Shown: positions 1 through 8,277 of the stretch, piece by piece
How positions within the stretch are numbered: the first letter of the stretch is position 1
How the letters are laid out: the number at the start of each line of letters is the position of its first letter
Source: Phycisphaeraceae bacterium
GTDB lineage: Bacteria; Planctomycetota; Phycisphaerae; Phycisphaerales; UBA1924
Assembly: GCA_026126305.1 (NCBI GenBank)
Contig: JAHCJI010000002.1
Coordinates: 1-64,000 of the forward strand
DNA: 64,000 bases
Direction: 5' to 3'
The notes under the pieces: model-generated
Database searches by the model: none
Seen by the model: the letters and a program-made list of their open reading frames with translations, nothing else
What the model was told of the DNA's origin: nothing
Position numbers and translations under genes: made by a program

Positions 1-1
1 C

Positions 2-970
2 GCGGCGGTGATCATCAGCGACGCTGGCGTGCAGCGCGAGCGGGCGTTCTACAGCCCGTACGGCCGCGTGTTCGGCATGCCCGCGGGCGACCTGAACTTC
101 GACGGCGAGTTTACATCCGCCGAAGCCACGACGATCTCGGGCTGGAGCGCCGCGTACCGCGCGTATGCGGATATAAACCTCGATGGCGTCATCGATGGCG
201 ACGACGCGACCGCGAACACGCCAGGAACGCTGGGCTGGAACGCGCTGTCGCGTGATGGCAGCACCATCGGCTACGCGGGGTACGTGCAGGATTCTTCCAT
301 CCCGACCCTGAGCCACGTCCGGCACCGCGTGTACAAGAGCGATCTTGGGCGGTGGGTGCAGCGTGATCCGGCTGGGTATGTGGATGGGGCGAATTTGTAT
401 GAGTACGCGCGCTCGTCGCCGGTGACGTATGTGGATTGGAGCGGGTTGGCGAGCCAGCGCGGTGGGTGTGGGCTTGGGGGCGTGGGGGTGGATTTGTGTG
501 GGGGCATAGGTAGCCGAGGTATCATTGGATCCTTTATTCCGGTCCCAAGGATCCCAATCCCAGGCATTACAGTACCATGGGTATTTAAATGTAGCCGAGA
601 CTGGAACAAATGCTGGGAAAAATGCAAAGATGGCAGCTTGGGTAAGTCTTGGTGTGAAGATGGCGAGTGGCAGTGTTGTATCTGCGACCCCTACATCAAG
701 CAACAATATTCATCAGCAACAGAATACATTGCAGAGTGTGTTGATGCACACGAGACATGTCACACGTTGCAGGAATGCCCGCCAGAGGGTGGATACACAC
801 AAAAGCAGGCTGCATGCCTCGAGGTTCCATGCTATGATGTTGAAATAAAGTGTTTAGAGGTGAGGGAAAAATTGTGCGAGACCGAAAGTTGTCGAAAATC
901 CATTAAAGAAGCACTTGAAGATGCCAAACGACTTCGTGCAGATTATCAAGCCAAGTGCTTGGGCCTTTAA
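2..970 (+). CDS. RHS-repeat protein, C-terminal part with Cys-rich tip (5' end outside window)
   Basis: The reading frame is open to the left edge, so this is the 3' end of a larger RHS/YD-repeat gene. Residues are counted from the GTG at 8. Residues 27-70 hold two calcium-loop-like segments (DLNFDGEFTSAE and DINLDGVIDGDD), as in type I dockerins. Residues 113-147 are the RHS core signature (LGRWVQRDPAGYVDG, then NLYEY and SGL), which normally closes the RHS shell and is followed by a variable toxin tip. The tip (about 150-320) has about 18 cysteines and an HETCH motif at 248-252 that fits HExxH zinc peptidases. Its DNA is visibly richer in A+T than the RHS core, typical of exchangeable tips. 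A polymorphic-toxin role is inferred from family knowledge. The tip could instead be a disulfide-rich structural domain. Confidence 0.8.
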   Translation, partial: AAVIISDAGVQRERAFYSPYGRVFGMPAGDLNFDGEFTSAEATTISGWSAAYRAYADINLDGVIDGDDATANTPGTLGWNALSRDGSTIGYAGYVQDSSIPTLSHVRHRVYKSDLGRWVQRDPAGYVDGANLYEYARSSPVTYVDWSGLASQRGGCGLGGVGVDLCGGIGSRGIIGSFIPVPRIPIPGITVPWVFKCSRDWNKCWEKCKDGSLGKSWCEDGEWQCCICDPYIKQQYSSATEYIAECVDAHETCHTLQECPPEGGYTQKQAACLEVPCYDVEIKCLEVREKLCETESCRKSIKEALEDAKRLRADYQAKCLGL

Positions 971-992
971 TCAGTTCTGAGGGATATTTACG

Positions 993-1622
993 ATGGTGCA
1001 TAAGAAAACATTAATAAATAATAAAAACATATTTTTATGTCGACCGTTGGTTTTATTTCTAATACCAATTGTAGCGACACCATTGCCTGCAGCAACATCC
1101 CTTGCATGTCAACTCATATCTAGTTCTAATGCAGAATTGCCAAGCAATAGAACTTATTTTTTTGCAGGATCTGCAGATTATGCACTTGCAAATTCTCGAT
1201 ATGCATCGTGGCTCACATGTCCACCGGTAGAATGGGCTGATCAGCCAGATTTTGCCGCAGAATACGATGGATTCTGCGCAACAATCGTAATCCAATCATT
1301 TGGAAGTGATTCAGAGCATACATTGGCCACATTTAGTTATGGCTGGCCTTTGCGAACACTCTCGAGTCGAGCATGGGGCATGTCGTTACGCGATGGCACG
1401 TTTCATTGGCGTGGCAAGATGTGGCACATTATCCCTCTATGGAAAGAATATGTATTGTCTATGCTGATAATATCTGGAACAATGGTAGTATTTGTGTATG
1501 TATTCATGTTTGTTAAAAATGTTTTAAGGCTATTGCGAAATAAATGTGTTCAGTGCGGGTATCCCAATTGCTCGGACGTATGTCCCGAGTGTGGGCGTAT
1601 CGTCACAAATTCGAAGCAATAA
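993..1622 (+). CDS. Small AT-rich membrane protein with C-terminal zinc ribbon, possible RHS partner
   Basis: A 209-residue protein starting 22 bases after the RHS stop codon. I do not recognise the family. It has a hydrophobic N-terminal segment (about 16-38, signal peptide or anchor), a soluble middle with Trp-rich stretches, a second membrane segment (about 153-175) and a C-terminal zinc ribbon (Cys185, 188, 197, 200; CVQCG then CPECG). Such CPECG ribbons are common in planctomycete membrane proteins. Codon use is strikingly A+T-rich compared with the RHS core and with everything downstream, which points to recent acquisition together with the RHS tip. Its position directly after a toxin-like tip makes an immunity function possible, but nothing in the sequence proves that. 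Confidence 0.65.
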   Translation: MVHKKTLINNKNIFLCRPLVLFLIPIVATPLPAATSLACQLISSSNAELPSNRTYFFAGSADYALANSRYASWLTCPPVEWADQPDFAAEYDGFCATIVIQSFGSDSEHTLATFSYGWPLRTLSSRAWGMSLRDGTFHWRGKMWHIIPLWKEYVLSMLIISGTMVVFVYVFMFVKNVLRLLRNKCVQCGYPNCSDVCPECGRIVTNSKQ

Positions 1623-2140
1623 TCTGCGGACCATCGACAACGTGATAGCCGACACCGCCGGCACGCACTACTTCGATCGCGCGTACACGCTGGACGCGTT
1701 GGGCCGCGTGCTGGGCGAGACGCGGGGCGACTGGGACGGCTCGGCGATCGATACCACGCGCGAGGAGCGCAACTGGGCGCTGACGGCGATGGGCAACTGG
1801 GCCTCGCGCGACATCGACCTGGACGGGGCGGGCATCGACTTCGCCGAAGATAATCTCGACCCCGACCTGGCGACGCATTTCAGCAACGCGAACCAGTGGA
1901 GCCTCCGGAACGTGACGACGGGTGGGAGCCCGGTTATGCTGGACTACGACGACAACGGCAACCTGATCGACGACGGCGAACAGCATGCTTACATCTACGA
2001 CGCTTGGAACCGGCTCGTCGGCGTCGACAGCCTCTCGACCGACAGCCCGCTCACGCGGTACCGCTACAACGGGCTGGGCCAGCGGATTACCGAAAGCGAC
2101 GGCAACGATATACATCACTTCGGTCCGACTTCGGCCCAGT
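1621..2140 (+). pseudogene. Displaced RHS/YD-repeat fragment
   Basis: Frame +1 encodes recognisable RHS material without a start or a proper end: YTLDALGRVLGE, then YDDNGNLIDDG, YIYDAWNRLVGVD and YRYNGLGQRITESDG, which are typical YD repeats. The similarity begins abruptly just after the stop of the AT-rich gene and stops near 2130, where an unrelated remnant on the other strand begins. Base composition returns to high GC. This segment corresponds to the region that normally sits upstream of the RHS core motif, so it looks like the leftover of a tip replacement or duplication. A GTG or ATG inside it could give a short peptide, but function is unlikely. Confidence 0.7.
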
Positions 2141-2413
2141 CTATCTTGTCTGTCGGTGTGTGGCCAACACCCCCCTCGCCCACCGCCGCCACGCTTCGTC
2201 TTCACCCTCGAGGCTGAGCGTCGCCAGCCTCTGGAGCGTCTCGTCGTTTACTCGTCTTGCTCGCACCTCGAGCCTTGTGAGCGCCTGTACCGTCGGCCGA
2301 TGCCCCGGATGCACTTCGAGCGCACGGCGGTACTGGGCGAGGGCCTCGTCGACGCGGCCGGCCTTTTCGAGGGTGAGGGCGAGGTTCATCCGCGGGTCGG
2401 GGTGGCCGGGCAT
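2141..2413 (-). pseudogene. C-terminal TPR-protein remnant
   Basis: An ATG at 2413 opens a 90-residue frame with one clear tetratricopeptide unit (MNLALTLEKAGRVDEALAQY, then RRALEVHPGHRPTVQAL) and a charged C-terminus. It starts 11 bases after the stop of the crotonase gene and ends against the RHS fragment. One and a half TPR units are fewer than a stable TPR domain needs, and the sequence reads like the end of a longer protein whose N-terminus was lost. It could still be translated by coupling to the upstream gene. Confidence 0.5.
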
Positions 2414-2424
2414 GAGGCGGCGCC

Positions 2425-3294
2425 CTACCGCGCCTTGCTGAAGAACGCTTCGATCGCCGCCTTGCCCGCGTCCTCGTGCCGCAGGCGGACCAGGTGGTTG
2501 CGTTCGCATTGCAGGGCGGCGGGCCAGCCCATCGCCAGGCCGCGTTTGATCGCGCTGGCCACGGCCTTGGCCGGGCCGGTGTCCGGCAGCGTGCCCTCGA
2601 CGGCACCGAGGGCTTCCCGCACGGGCTGGGGGTTGCGGCCGATCCAACGGTGGGGCGCGCCGTCGCGGGTGGGGGCGGGGCCCTGGCCGCGGATCCAGTC
2701 GGCGGCCAGCGACCGCAGGCCGCCGGCATCCTGGGCGATCAGGTCGAACAGCCCCGCGTCGGCGGCCTCGGGGTAGGGCATGGGCGTGCCCGCAGCGGTC
2801 AACTGGATGGCCCTGGCGGGGTCGATCCGCGCCGGCAGCAGATTCGTGCCGCCCCAGCCCGGGCAGATGGACAGCCCCGCCTCGGGCAGGCCCACGGGGT
2901 AGGGCTTCGCGCCCGGCGCGCCGATGAGTCCATCGCAGTGCATGGCCAACTCCAGCCCACCGCCAAGCGCCGCCCCGTTGATCGCGGCGGCCGTCCACAC
3001 CGGCATCTGGTGCAGCCGGGCGAAGACGGCGGCCCCGAACTCCAGATACTCGTGCAGGGCAGCGTCGGACAGGTCCCGCACGGCCTTGAGATCCGCCCCG
3101 GCCACAAAGACCTTCTCGCTGGCGCTGGCGAGGACGACCCCGGCCACGCCGTCCAGGTCCAGGCCGTCGAGCGTGGCGGCCAGGGACTCGAGCAAAGGCC
3201 GGTCCAGGACGACGACGGGGGCGTCCTGCTTGAGCTCGACGATCAGGACGGGGGCGCCGCGGTCGTCGGTGTGGACGGGCAGGGGGGTGGGCAT
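2425..3294 (-). CDS. Enoyl-CoA hydratase/isomerase family protein (crotonase fold)
   Basis: A 289-residue crotonase-superfamily protein. Characteristic blocks are VAGADLKAVRDL (first oxyanion-hole region, about residue 70), NGAALGGGLELAMHCDG (second oxyanion-hole Gly and helix, about 106-122) and LPEAGLSICPGWGGTNLL (catalytic Glu region, about 137-155). Members hydrate or isomerise acyl-CoA thioesters in the cytoplasm. The exact substrate cannot be read from sequence. No thiolase or acyl-CoA dehydrogenase lies next to it, so it is not in an obvious beta-oxidation operon. The start is an ATG with a GGAGA about 8 bases upstream. Confidence 0.85.
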   Translation of the reverse strand: MPTPLPVHTDDRGAPVLIVELKQDAPVVVLDRPLLESLAATLDGLDLDGVAGVVLASASEKVFVAGADLKAVRDLSDAALHEYLEFGAAVFARLHQMPVWTAAAINGAALGGGLELAMHCDGLIGAPGAKPYPVGLPEAGLSICPGWGGTNLLPARIDPARAIQLTAAGTPMPYPEAADAGLFDLIAQDAGGLRSLAADWIRGQGPAPTRDGAPHRWIGRNPQPVREALGAVEGTLPDTGPAKAVASAIKRGLAMGWPAALQCERNHLVRLRHEDAGKAAIEAFFSKAR

Positions 3295-3343
3295 AGGTAG
3301 GGTCTCCGAAGGTGCGTGCGCCGAGTCTACGCGCCGGGCATGG

Positions 3344-3366
3344 AAAAACCCGGGCTCGCGCCCGGG
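3344..3366 (-). terminator. Intrinsic terminator after the OmpA lipoprotein gene
   Basis: On the minus strand a 7-bp GC stem (CCCGGGC / GCCCGGG, loop GCGA) is followed directly by TTTTT. It lies 28 bases past the stop codon of the OmpA-family gene and separates it from the crotonase gene. Confidence 0.8.
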
Positions 3367-3393
3367 CCTCGTGATTCTCAGATCAGCAGTCGA

Positions 3394-4278
3394 TTACTTG
3401 TCGATCGGGCCGCGGCCGCTGGTGCCACGGGCGCCGTCGATGGTGGCGTCGATGCCGCGATCGGGCACGGTGGCAAAGCCGCCCTGCTGGCCGGCGGTGC
3501 TGGGGCGGATGAAGATCTCCACGCGGCGGTTCTGGGGGGTGTTGCCGGTGCTGGTGTTGGGCACCAGCGGGCGGTGCTCGCCCCAGCCCGAGGCGCGGAT
3601 CTGCGTCGCGGGCAGGCCCATGGTGACCAACTCCCGGCGGACCGAGATGGCCCGGTGCGCGCTCAGGTGCATGTTCGTGGGGTGCCGCTGGGCCGTACCC
3701 GGGCTGATGGCCTGGCTGTCGGTGTGGCCCACGATCTCCAGCTCGTACCCGCTGGCCTCGGGGGCCTTCAGGATCTCGGCAAGGTCCGTCAGGCTCTGGC
3801 GGCCCTCGGCGGTCACGGCGTCGCTGCCGCTGGCAAAGGTCAGGTCGCTGCTGAACCGCAGCATCCCGCGGTCGGGGTCGTAGACGATGCGGCCGGCGTA
3901 CTTGCGGGCCAGCTCACGCAACGCCGCGTCGGTGCGGCGGTCCAGGCTCATCAGCGCGATGGAGTCGAACTGGCGGCCCATCTCGGCCATCGAGCGCTCC
4001 AACGAGCTCAGGTCGCCACGGGCACCGGCCAGGGCGGCGTTGGCCTGGCGGGCGGCCTCCTCGGCCTGCTGGCGCAGGCGGCGCTCGCCGTCGATCTGCC
4101 CGCTGAACGAGTCGCGCTCGCCCTGCACCTGGGCCAGTTGCTCGCGCAACATGCGGTTGTCTCGGGCGGTCTGGTCGTATTGGCTCTGGCTCACACAACC
4201 GCCCAGGGTCGTCACGATGAGCCCGCCCAGGGCAAGCAACGCGAGCGGGCGGGTGCTGGCAAACAGTCTGCGGGTCAT
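3394..4278 (-). CDS. OmpA-family peptidoglycan-binding lipoprotein
   Basis: A 294-residue envelope protein. The N-terminus is a lipoprotein signal (hydrophobic run ending in a TTLGGC lipobox, Cys about 28). Residues about 35-100 form a Gln/Arg/Glu-rich coiled coil, and residues about 135-265 are an OmpA C-terminal domain with the usual marks FASGSDAVT, LEIVGHTDS and NRRVEIFI. The Asp of GHTD and the Arg of NRRVEI are the residues that bind diaminopimelate in this family. It should anchor the outer membrane to peptidoglycan, Pal-like. The ATG at 4278 has a good GGAGG 8 bases upstream. It is transcribed alone and ends in its own terminator. Confidence 0.9.
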   Translation of the reverse strand: MTRRLFASTRPLALLALGGLIVTTLGGCVSQSQYDQTARDNRMLREQLAQVQGERDSFSGQIDGERRLRQQAEEAARQANAALAGARGDLSSLERSMAEMGRQFDSIALMSLDRRTDAALRELARKYAGRIVYDPDRGMLRFSSDLTFASGSDAVTAEGRQSLTDLAEILKAPEASGYELEIVGHTDSQAISPGTAQRHPTNMHLSAHRAISVRRELVTMGLPATQIRASGWGEHRPLVPNTSTGNTPQNRRVEIFIRPSTAGQQGGFATVPDRGIDATIDGARGTSGRGPIDK

Positions 4279-4443
4279 GGGGATCCTCCGTGCTGGCCCG
4301 TTGGTCGGCCCTCTTGCAATCTCGACGCCCCGACGTGGGCTGGGGCTGTGTCTTCCGTATTATCGGGGTCCGTGCATGGGCCCCATCACACAAGTTTCGA
4401 CTCAGGCGACGAGCCAAGCTCGTCACGCCCCCCACGAGGGGCG

Positions 4444-5727
4444 TTGGCCTCACACTATGCCGCCCGTGGCGCGTCCAGCGGGCTTTTTGCCCTGCGATGC
4501 GCAGGATTTGCCGACGCGAGGGGTACGATTCCCGCAACCGACAGCCTCCTGGCGCAAACGACAGGCCCTAGCACTCGAAAAATCCTGGCCATCGGGACCG
4601 CGGCCGAAGTCCAAACGCATCCGGCCTGGGCATACGCCGACAAGATCGATCTTCCGGGCCACGTCGTCGCCCCGGCCCTGGCCAACGCCCACGCGCACCT
4701 CGACCTCACCCACATCGGCCCCCAGCCCATCGGCCCGGGCGGATTCGCCGCGTGGATCGACATGGTGCGCCGCGAACGCCATGCCGCCGATGCGGACATC
4801 GAAAAAAGCGTGCTCGAGGGGGTTCGGCTGCTCCACCTGGGCGGCACGCTGGCGGTGGGGGACATCGCCGGCTCGGTCGCCGGCACGCCCTCCCTGGCAC
4901 CCGCCCGGGTGCTCGACGGTGCGGGCATCGCGGGCGTGTCGTTCCTGGAGTTCTTCGCCCTGTCGCCCGACGGCTCGCCCGGCCTCGACCGAGCCTTGCA
5001 GCAAGCGGCTGCGTTCACGCCCCGCACCATCCGCCTGGGCCTGGAACCCCACGCGCCCTACTCGGCCTCGCCCGGCGCGTACGAAGGGGCCCGGGCCAGC
5101 GGCCTGCCCATCTGCACCCACCTGGCCGAGAGCCCCGCCGAGCGAGAACTGGTTGCCCAAGCACGGGGACCCATTCGCGATATGCTGACGGGCCTGGGCC
5201 TGTGGAACCAGGCCGTCGCGGCACACTTCGGGCGGGGCCGATCGCCCGTGGAGCACCTGGGCGGCCTGCTCGGTGGCGTGCTGGCGGTGCATGTGAACGA
5301 CCTGAGCGACTCGGACATCGAGCTGCTGCACAAGGCCGGGGCGAGGGTGGCCTATTGCCCCCGGGCCTCGGACTACTTCGGGGCTCGTGATGCCTTCGGC
5401 CCGCACCGCTACCGCGACCTGCTGGAGGCGGGCGTGCCCGTCGCCCTGGGCACCGACTCGGTCATCAACCTGCCGCCTGGGGACTTAGCCGAGCGGGGCA
5501 TCTGCGTGCTCGACGAGGCCCGGCACCTCTCCCAGCGCGATGGGACCGATGCCCCGCTGCTCCTGGACATGCTCTACAACCACACCCCCGCGGCCTTGGG
5601 CTTGCCGCTAGGGGCCTTCCGGCTCGATGCCGGGGCGACGGTCCTGGGGTTGCTGGCTGTCCGTACAACTCGAACAGATCCGGCGTTGGGGCTGCTGGCT
5701 TCGCAAGGTCCGATCCGGTTGCTGTAG
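4444..5727 (+). CDS. Metal-dependent amidohydrolase family protein
   Basis: An amidohydrolase-superfamily TIM barrel of about 427 residues. Metal-site motifs are in order: NAHAHLDL (H83 and H85), ICTHLAES, LAVHVNDLSD and ALGTDSVINLP. This set matches the deaminase-like branch (ATZ/TRZ, guanine or aminofutalosine deaminase relatives). The substrate is not determined. No ATG fits the N-terminus, and the frame stays open far upstream by chance. I chose the TTG at 4444 because it is preceded by GAGGGG at 6-7 bases and gives a normal-length protein. A start at one of the CTG codons further on cannot be excluded. Confidence 0.8.
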   Translation: MASHYAARGASSGLFALRCAGFADARGTIPATDSLLAQTTGPSTRKILAIGTAAEVQTHPAWAYADKIDLPGHVVAPALANAHAHLDLTHIGPQPIGPGGFAAWIDMVRRERHAADADIEKSVLEGVRLLHLGGTLAVGDIAGSVAGTPSLAPARVLDGAGIAGVSFLEFFALSPDGSPGLDRALQQAAAFTPRTIRLGLEPHAPYSASPGAYEGARASGLPICTHLAESPAERELVAQARGPIRDMLTGLGLWNQAVAAHFGRGRSPVEHLGGLLGGVLAVHVNDLSDSDIELLHKAGARVAYCPRASDYFGARDAFGPHRYRDLLEAGVPVALGTDSVINLPPGDLAERGICVLDEARHLSQRDGTDAPLLLDMLYNHTPAALGLPLGAFRLDAGATVLGLLAVRTTRTDPALGLLASQGPIRLL

Positions 5728-5802
5728 GGTTGGAGTTTTTCCTGTCATGCAAGAACCGATCGCCCGCCGGATCGCTACACTTGCCAAACCATCGGAGACG
5801 CG

Positions 5803-8277
5803 ATGAGCAGGAAGTGGCAGCAGGTCAAACGCTGGGACGACGAGCACCTGACCGGGCCGCTGCGTCCCATCAAGTGGGTGCTGCGGCTGTTCAGCAGCGT
5901 GCTGTTTGGCGTCTCGCTGCTGGTGATCGTCGCGTTGTATGGGGCGCTGGCCAGCCTGCCGGTGGGCCTGCTGGTCAACGGGCTGACCTGGGGCGTGTAC
6001 GGGCTGACGCTGGTGGCGGCCATGGGCCTGGTGGCCACGCCCGCCGTGTTGCTGGTCGCGCGTCTGACGCGAGGCAGCGAACGCGGCTGGCGGTTCTTCT
6101 TCCTGCTGATGACCCTGATCGCGGGCGCTGCCGTGGCCACGCTCGCGTGGCACTCGCTGCTCTGGCCCGCCCTGCGCTACGAGCCCGTGACTGGCGAGGG
6201 CTTCCGCGTGCTGGGCACGTTTGCCGACCGCTACGCCGATGTCACGGTGCGCCGCCTGCCGGCCTTCGAGATGACCGAGCTGGAGTTCTACTCGTGGTGG
6301 CCTTTGCGGGTGGTGCTGGTGCTCTTCGTGATGACCATGATCGTCAGCACGATTCGGCGGATCGCCTTCAACCTGCCCAACCTGGGCGTGCTCACGGTCC
6401 ACACGGGCATCATCCTGCTGGGCCTGGGCAGCATGTACTACGGCGCGATGAAACTGGAAGGCGACGTGCTGCTGCTGGCCGGGCCGACCGGCCCCGACGG
6501 CCTGCCGACAAGGGGCCCACCCCAGGCGGGGTTCTACGACCGCGGCAAGGTGGCGCTGTGGGTCAGCCAGGGCCGAGGATGGGACCAGCGCCTGCTCGGC
6601 GGCGTCCCACGCTACAACGAGTACAACCTGCGCGCGGGCCTGAAAGACAGCGCCCTGGAACAGTCCGAAGTGTTGCGTCCCATCGACGCTTCGCCCCGCA
6701 CTTTGGACCTGCCCGTGCCCAAGACCACCACCGGCACGAGCGACTTGGACATCCGCTACCGTGTCGTGGGCTACGCCCCATACGCCGAGATCCGCAACGA
6801 CTGGAACCGGAGCGAACCGCGGCCGGGACAGCCCGCCAACCCGCTGCGTTTCATCGAGTTCTTCAGCCGCATATCGCCCGACGGCCAGCCCGTGGACGAC
6901 AGCCGGCCCCTGCTGCGTTTCTTTTTCGTGCCCGGCGAGCCCAGGCTGCGGCTCTCGCAGATGCCCATGCTCGCCATCGAGTACCGGATGGGCCTGGACG
7001 AGTTGTCCTGGCGCGAGTTCACCTCCCAGGTGGTTTCCGACGCCCGCCACGCGCTGGCCATCACGATGCCCGGCCAGGACGTGCCCACGATCTTCCCCGT
7101 GGTCGAGGGCCAGACTTTCGAGTGGGACGGCATGGGCTTCGAGGTCGAGCAGTTGCTGCCCGAGCCGCCCTTTCCCATCATCACGCCCGGATACGAGAAC
7201 ACCACCAGCAGCGTGGCCATCGTCCGCATCACCAGCGGCGACGACGCCCGCACGCGCTGGGTCTACAGCCGATTCCCCGAGATCAGCCAGGACCTCTTCG
7301 AGGGCGCCCAGGCCGACGGCCGCCCCGATCGGCAAGCGGCCGATGAAACGCTCGTGCGCGTGCGCTACCTCGACCTCACGGGGCTGCACGTGGTGATCGA
7401 CGAGCGCGAGGACGGCCGGGCCCGGGTCGCGATCCGCCAGCCGGGCAACACCGTGCTGGTCCACACGGACGTGCCAGAGGGCCCGCGCTTTCCCATCATC
7501 GAGGGCATCGACCTGCGACGCAGCGGCTCGTGGCAACACGCCGAAAGATTCCCAAGGCCCATCCCCGTGCCCGAGATCGAACGCGAGGGCGACTTCATCG
7601 GCACTCACGACCGGGCGATGCTGGCCGTCGAGGTGTCGCTGGGGGACTGGTCGCGCATCGTCTGGCTGCCGTTCATGAAGTACCTGAACATCGGCCAGAG
7701 CGAGGCCACGCGCGTGGAGCTGCCCGACGGCCGCATCGTCCGTCTGGCATTCGCGCGTGCCCGTCGCACGCTGCCGGGCTTCCAGATCCGCATGATGGAC
7801 TTCGAGATGGTGGCCTACGACCACCGCGGCGCGCCGCGCGACTACCAGTCGACCATCCTCGTCGAGCCCAGCGGGGCCAACCAGTGGTTCACGCCCTACA
7901 CCCGCAAGACCCAGCTCAACGAGCCCCTGCGCGCCCCGTTCATCTGGAGCGAGGAACGCTCGATGCCGGCCAACGTCGTCGGCTTCGTCGGGTCCAGGCT
8001 CGACCCGGCCCAGTTCAAGTTCGCCCAGGCCGGCTGGGACGCCCAGGGCTGGGAGCAGACCCAGGCCATGGCCGACCGGGGCCTTATCCCCAGGCCCTAC
8101 GCCCAGTTCACGATTTTGCTGGTGGGCAACAACCCGGGCATCCACGTCATCGCCCTGGGCGGCGTGCTCATGGGCATCGGCACGCCCTGGGCGTTTTACA
8201 TCAAGCCCTGGATGCTCAAACGCCGGAAGGAAAAACTGGCGGCCATGCACGCCGCCCGCGCAAAGGAGGCGGCATGA
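5803..8277 (+). CDS. resB: ResB-like cytochrome c biogenesis membrane protein
   Basis: An 824-residue membrane protein. It has N-terminal membrane segments (about 25-50, 60-85, 98-125), another pair around 165-225, a large periplasmic domain (about 230-775) and a last membrane segment near 775-805 followed by a basic tail (KRRKEKL). That layout and the pairing with a CcsA homologue identify the ResB/Ccs1 half of system II cytochrome c maturation, which delivers haem to apocytochromes outside the cytoplasmic membrane. The periplasmic part is longer than in Bacillus ResB. The ATG has GGAGA upstream. Its stop codon overlaps the next start (ATGA), so the two genes are translationally coupled. Confidence 0.85.
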   Translation: MSRKWQQVKRWDDEHLTGPLRPIKWVLRLFSSVLFGVSLLVIVALYGALASLPVGLLVNGLTWGVYGLTLVAAMGLVATPAVLLVARLTRGSERGWRFFFLLMTLIAGAAVATLAWHSLLWPALRYEPVTGEGFRVLGTFADRYADVTVRRLPAFEMTELEFYSWWPLRVVLVLFVMTMIVSTIRRIAFNLPNLGVLTVHTGIILLGLGSMYYGAMKLEGDVLLLAGPTGPDGLPTRGPPQAGFYDRGKVALWVSQGRGWDQRLLGGVPRYNEYNLRAGLKDSALEQSEVLRPIDASPRTLDLPVPKTTTGTSDLDIRYRVVGYAPYAEIRNDWNRSEPRPGQPANPLRFIEFFSRISPDGQPVDDSRPLLRFFFVPGEPRLRLSQMPMLAIEYRMGLDELSWREFTSQVVSDARHALAITMPGQDVPTIFPVVEGQTFEWDGMGFEVEQLLPEPPFPIITPGYENTTSSVAIVRITSGDDARTRWVYSRFPEISQDLFEGAQADGRPDRQAADETLVRVRYLDLTGLHVVIDEREDGRARVAIRQPGNTVLVHTDVPEGPRFPIIEGIDLRRSGSWQHAERFPRPIPVPEIEREGDFIGTHDRAMLAVEVSLGDWSRIVWLPFMKYLNIGQSEATRVELPDGRIVRLAFARARRTLPGFQIRMMDFEMVAYDHRGAPRDYQSTILVEPSGANQWFTPYTRKTQLNEPLRAPFIWSEERSMPANVVGFVGSRLDPAQFKFAQAGWDAQGWEQTQAMADRGLIPRPYAQFTILLVGNNPGIHVIALGGVLMGIGTPWAFYIKPWMLKRRKEKLAAMHAARAKEAA

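Noticed and set aside
3316..4443. Long N-terminal extension of the amidohydrolase
   Set aside because: It is antisense to the OmpA lipoprotein gene and has no domain resemblance.
5608..8250. 880-residue minus-strand frame opposite resB
   Set aside because: A shadow of the real gene in high-GC DNA, with His/Gly/Ala-rich composition and no motif.
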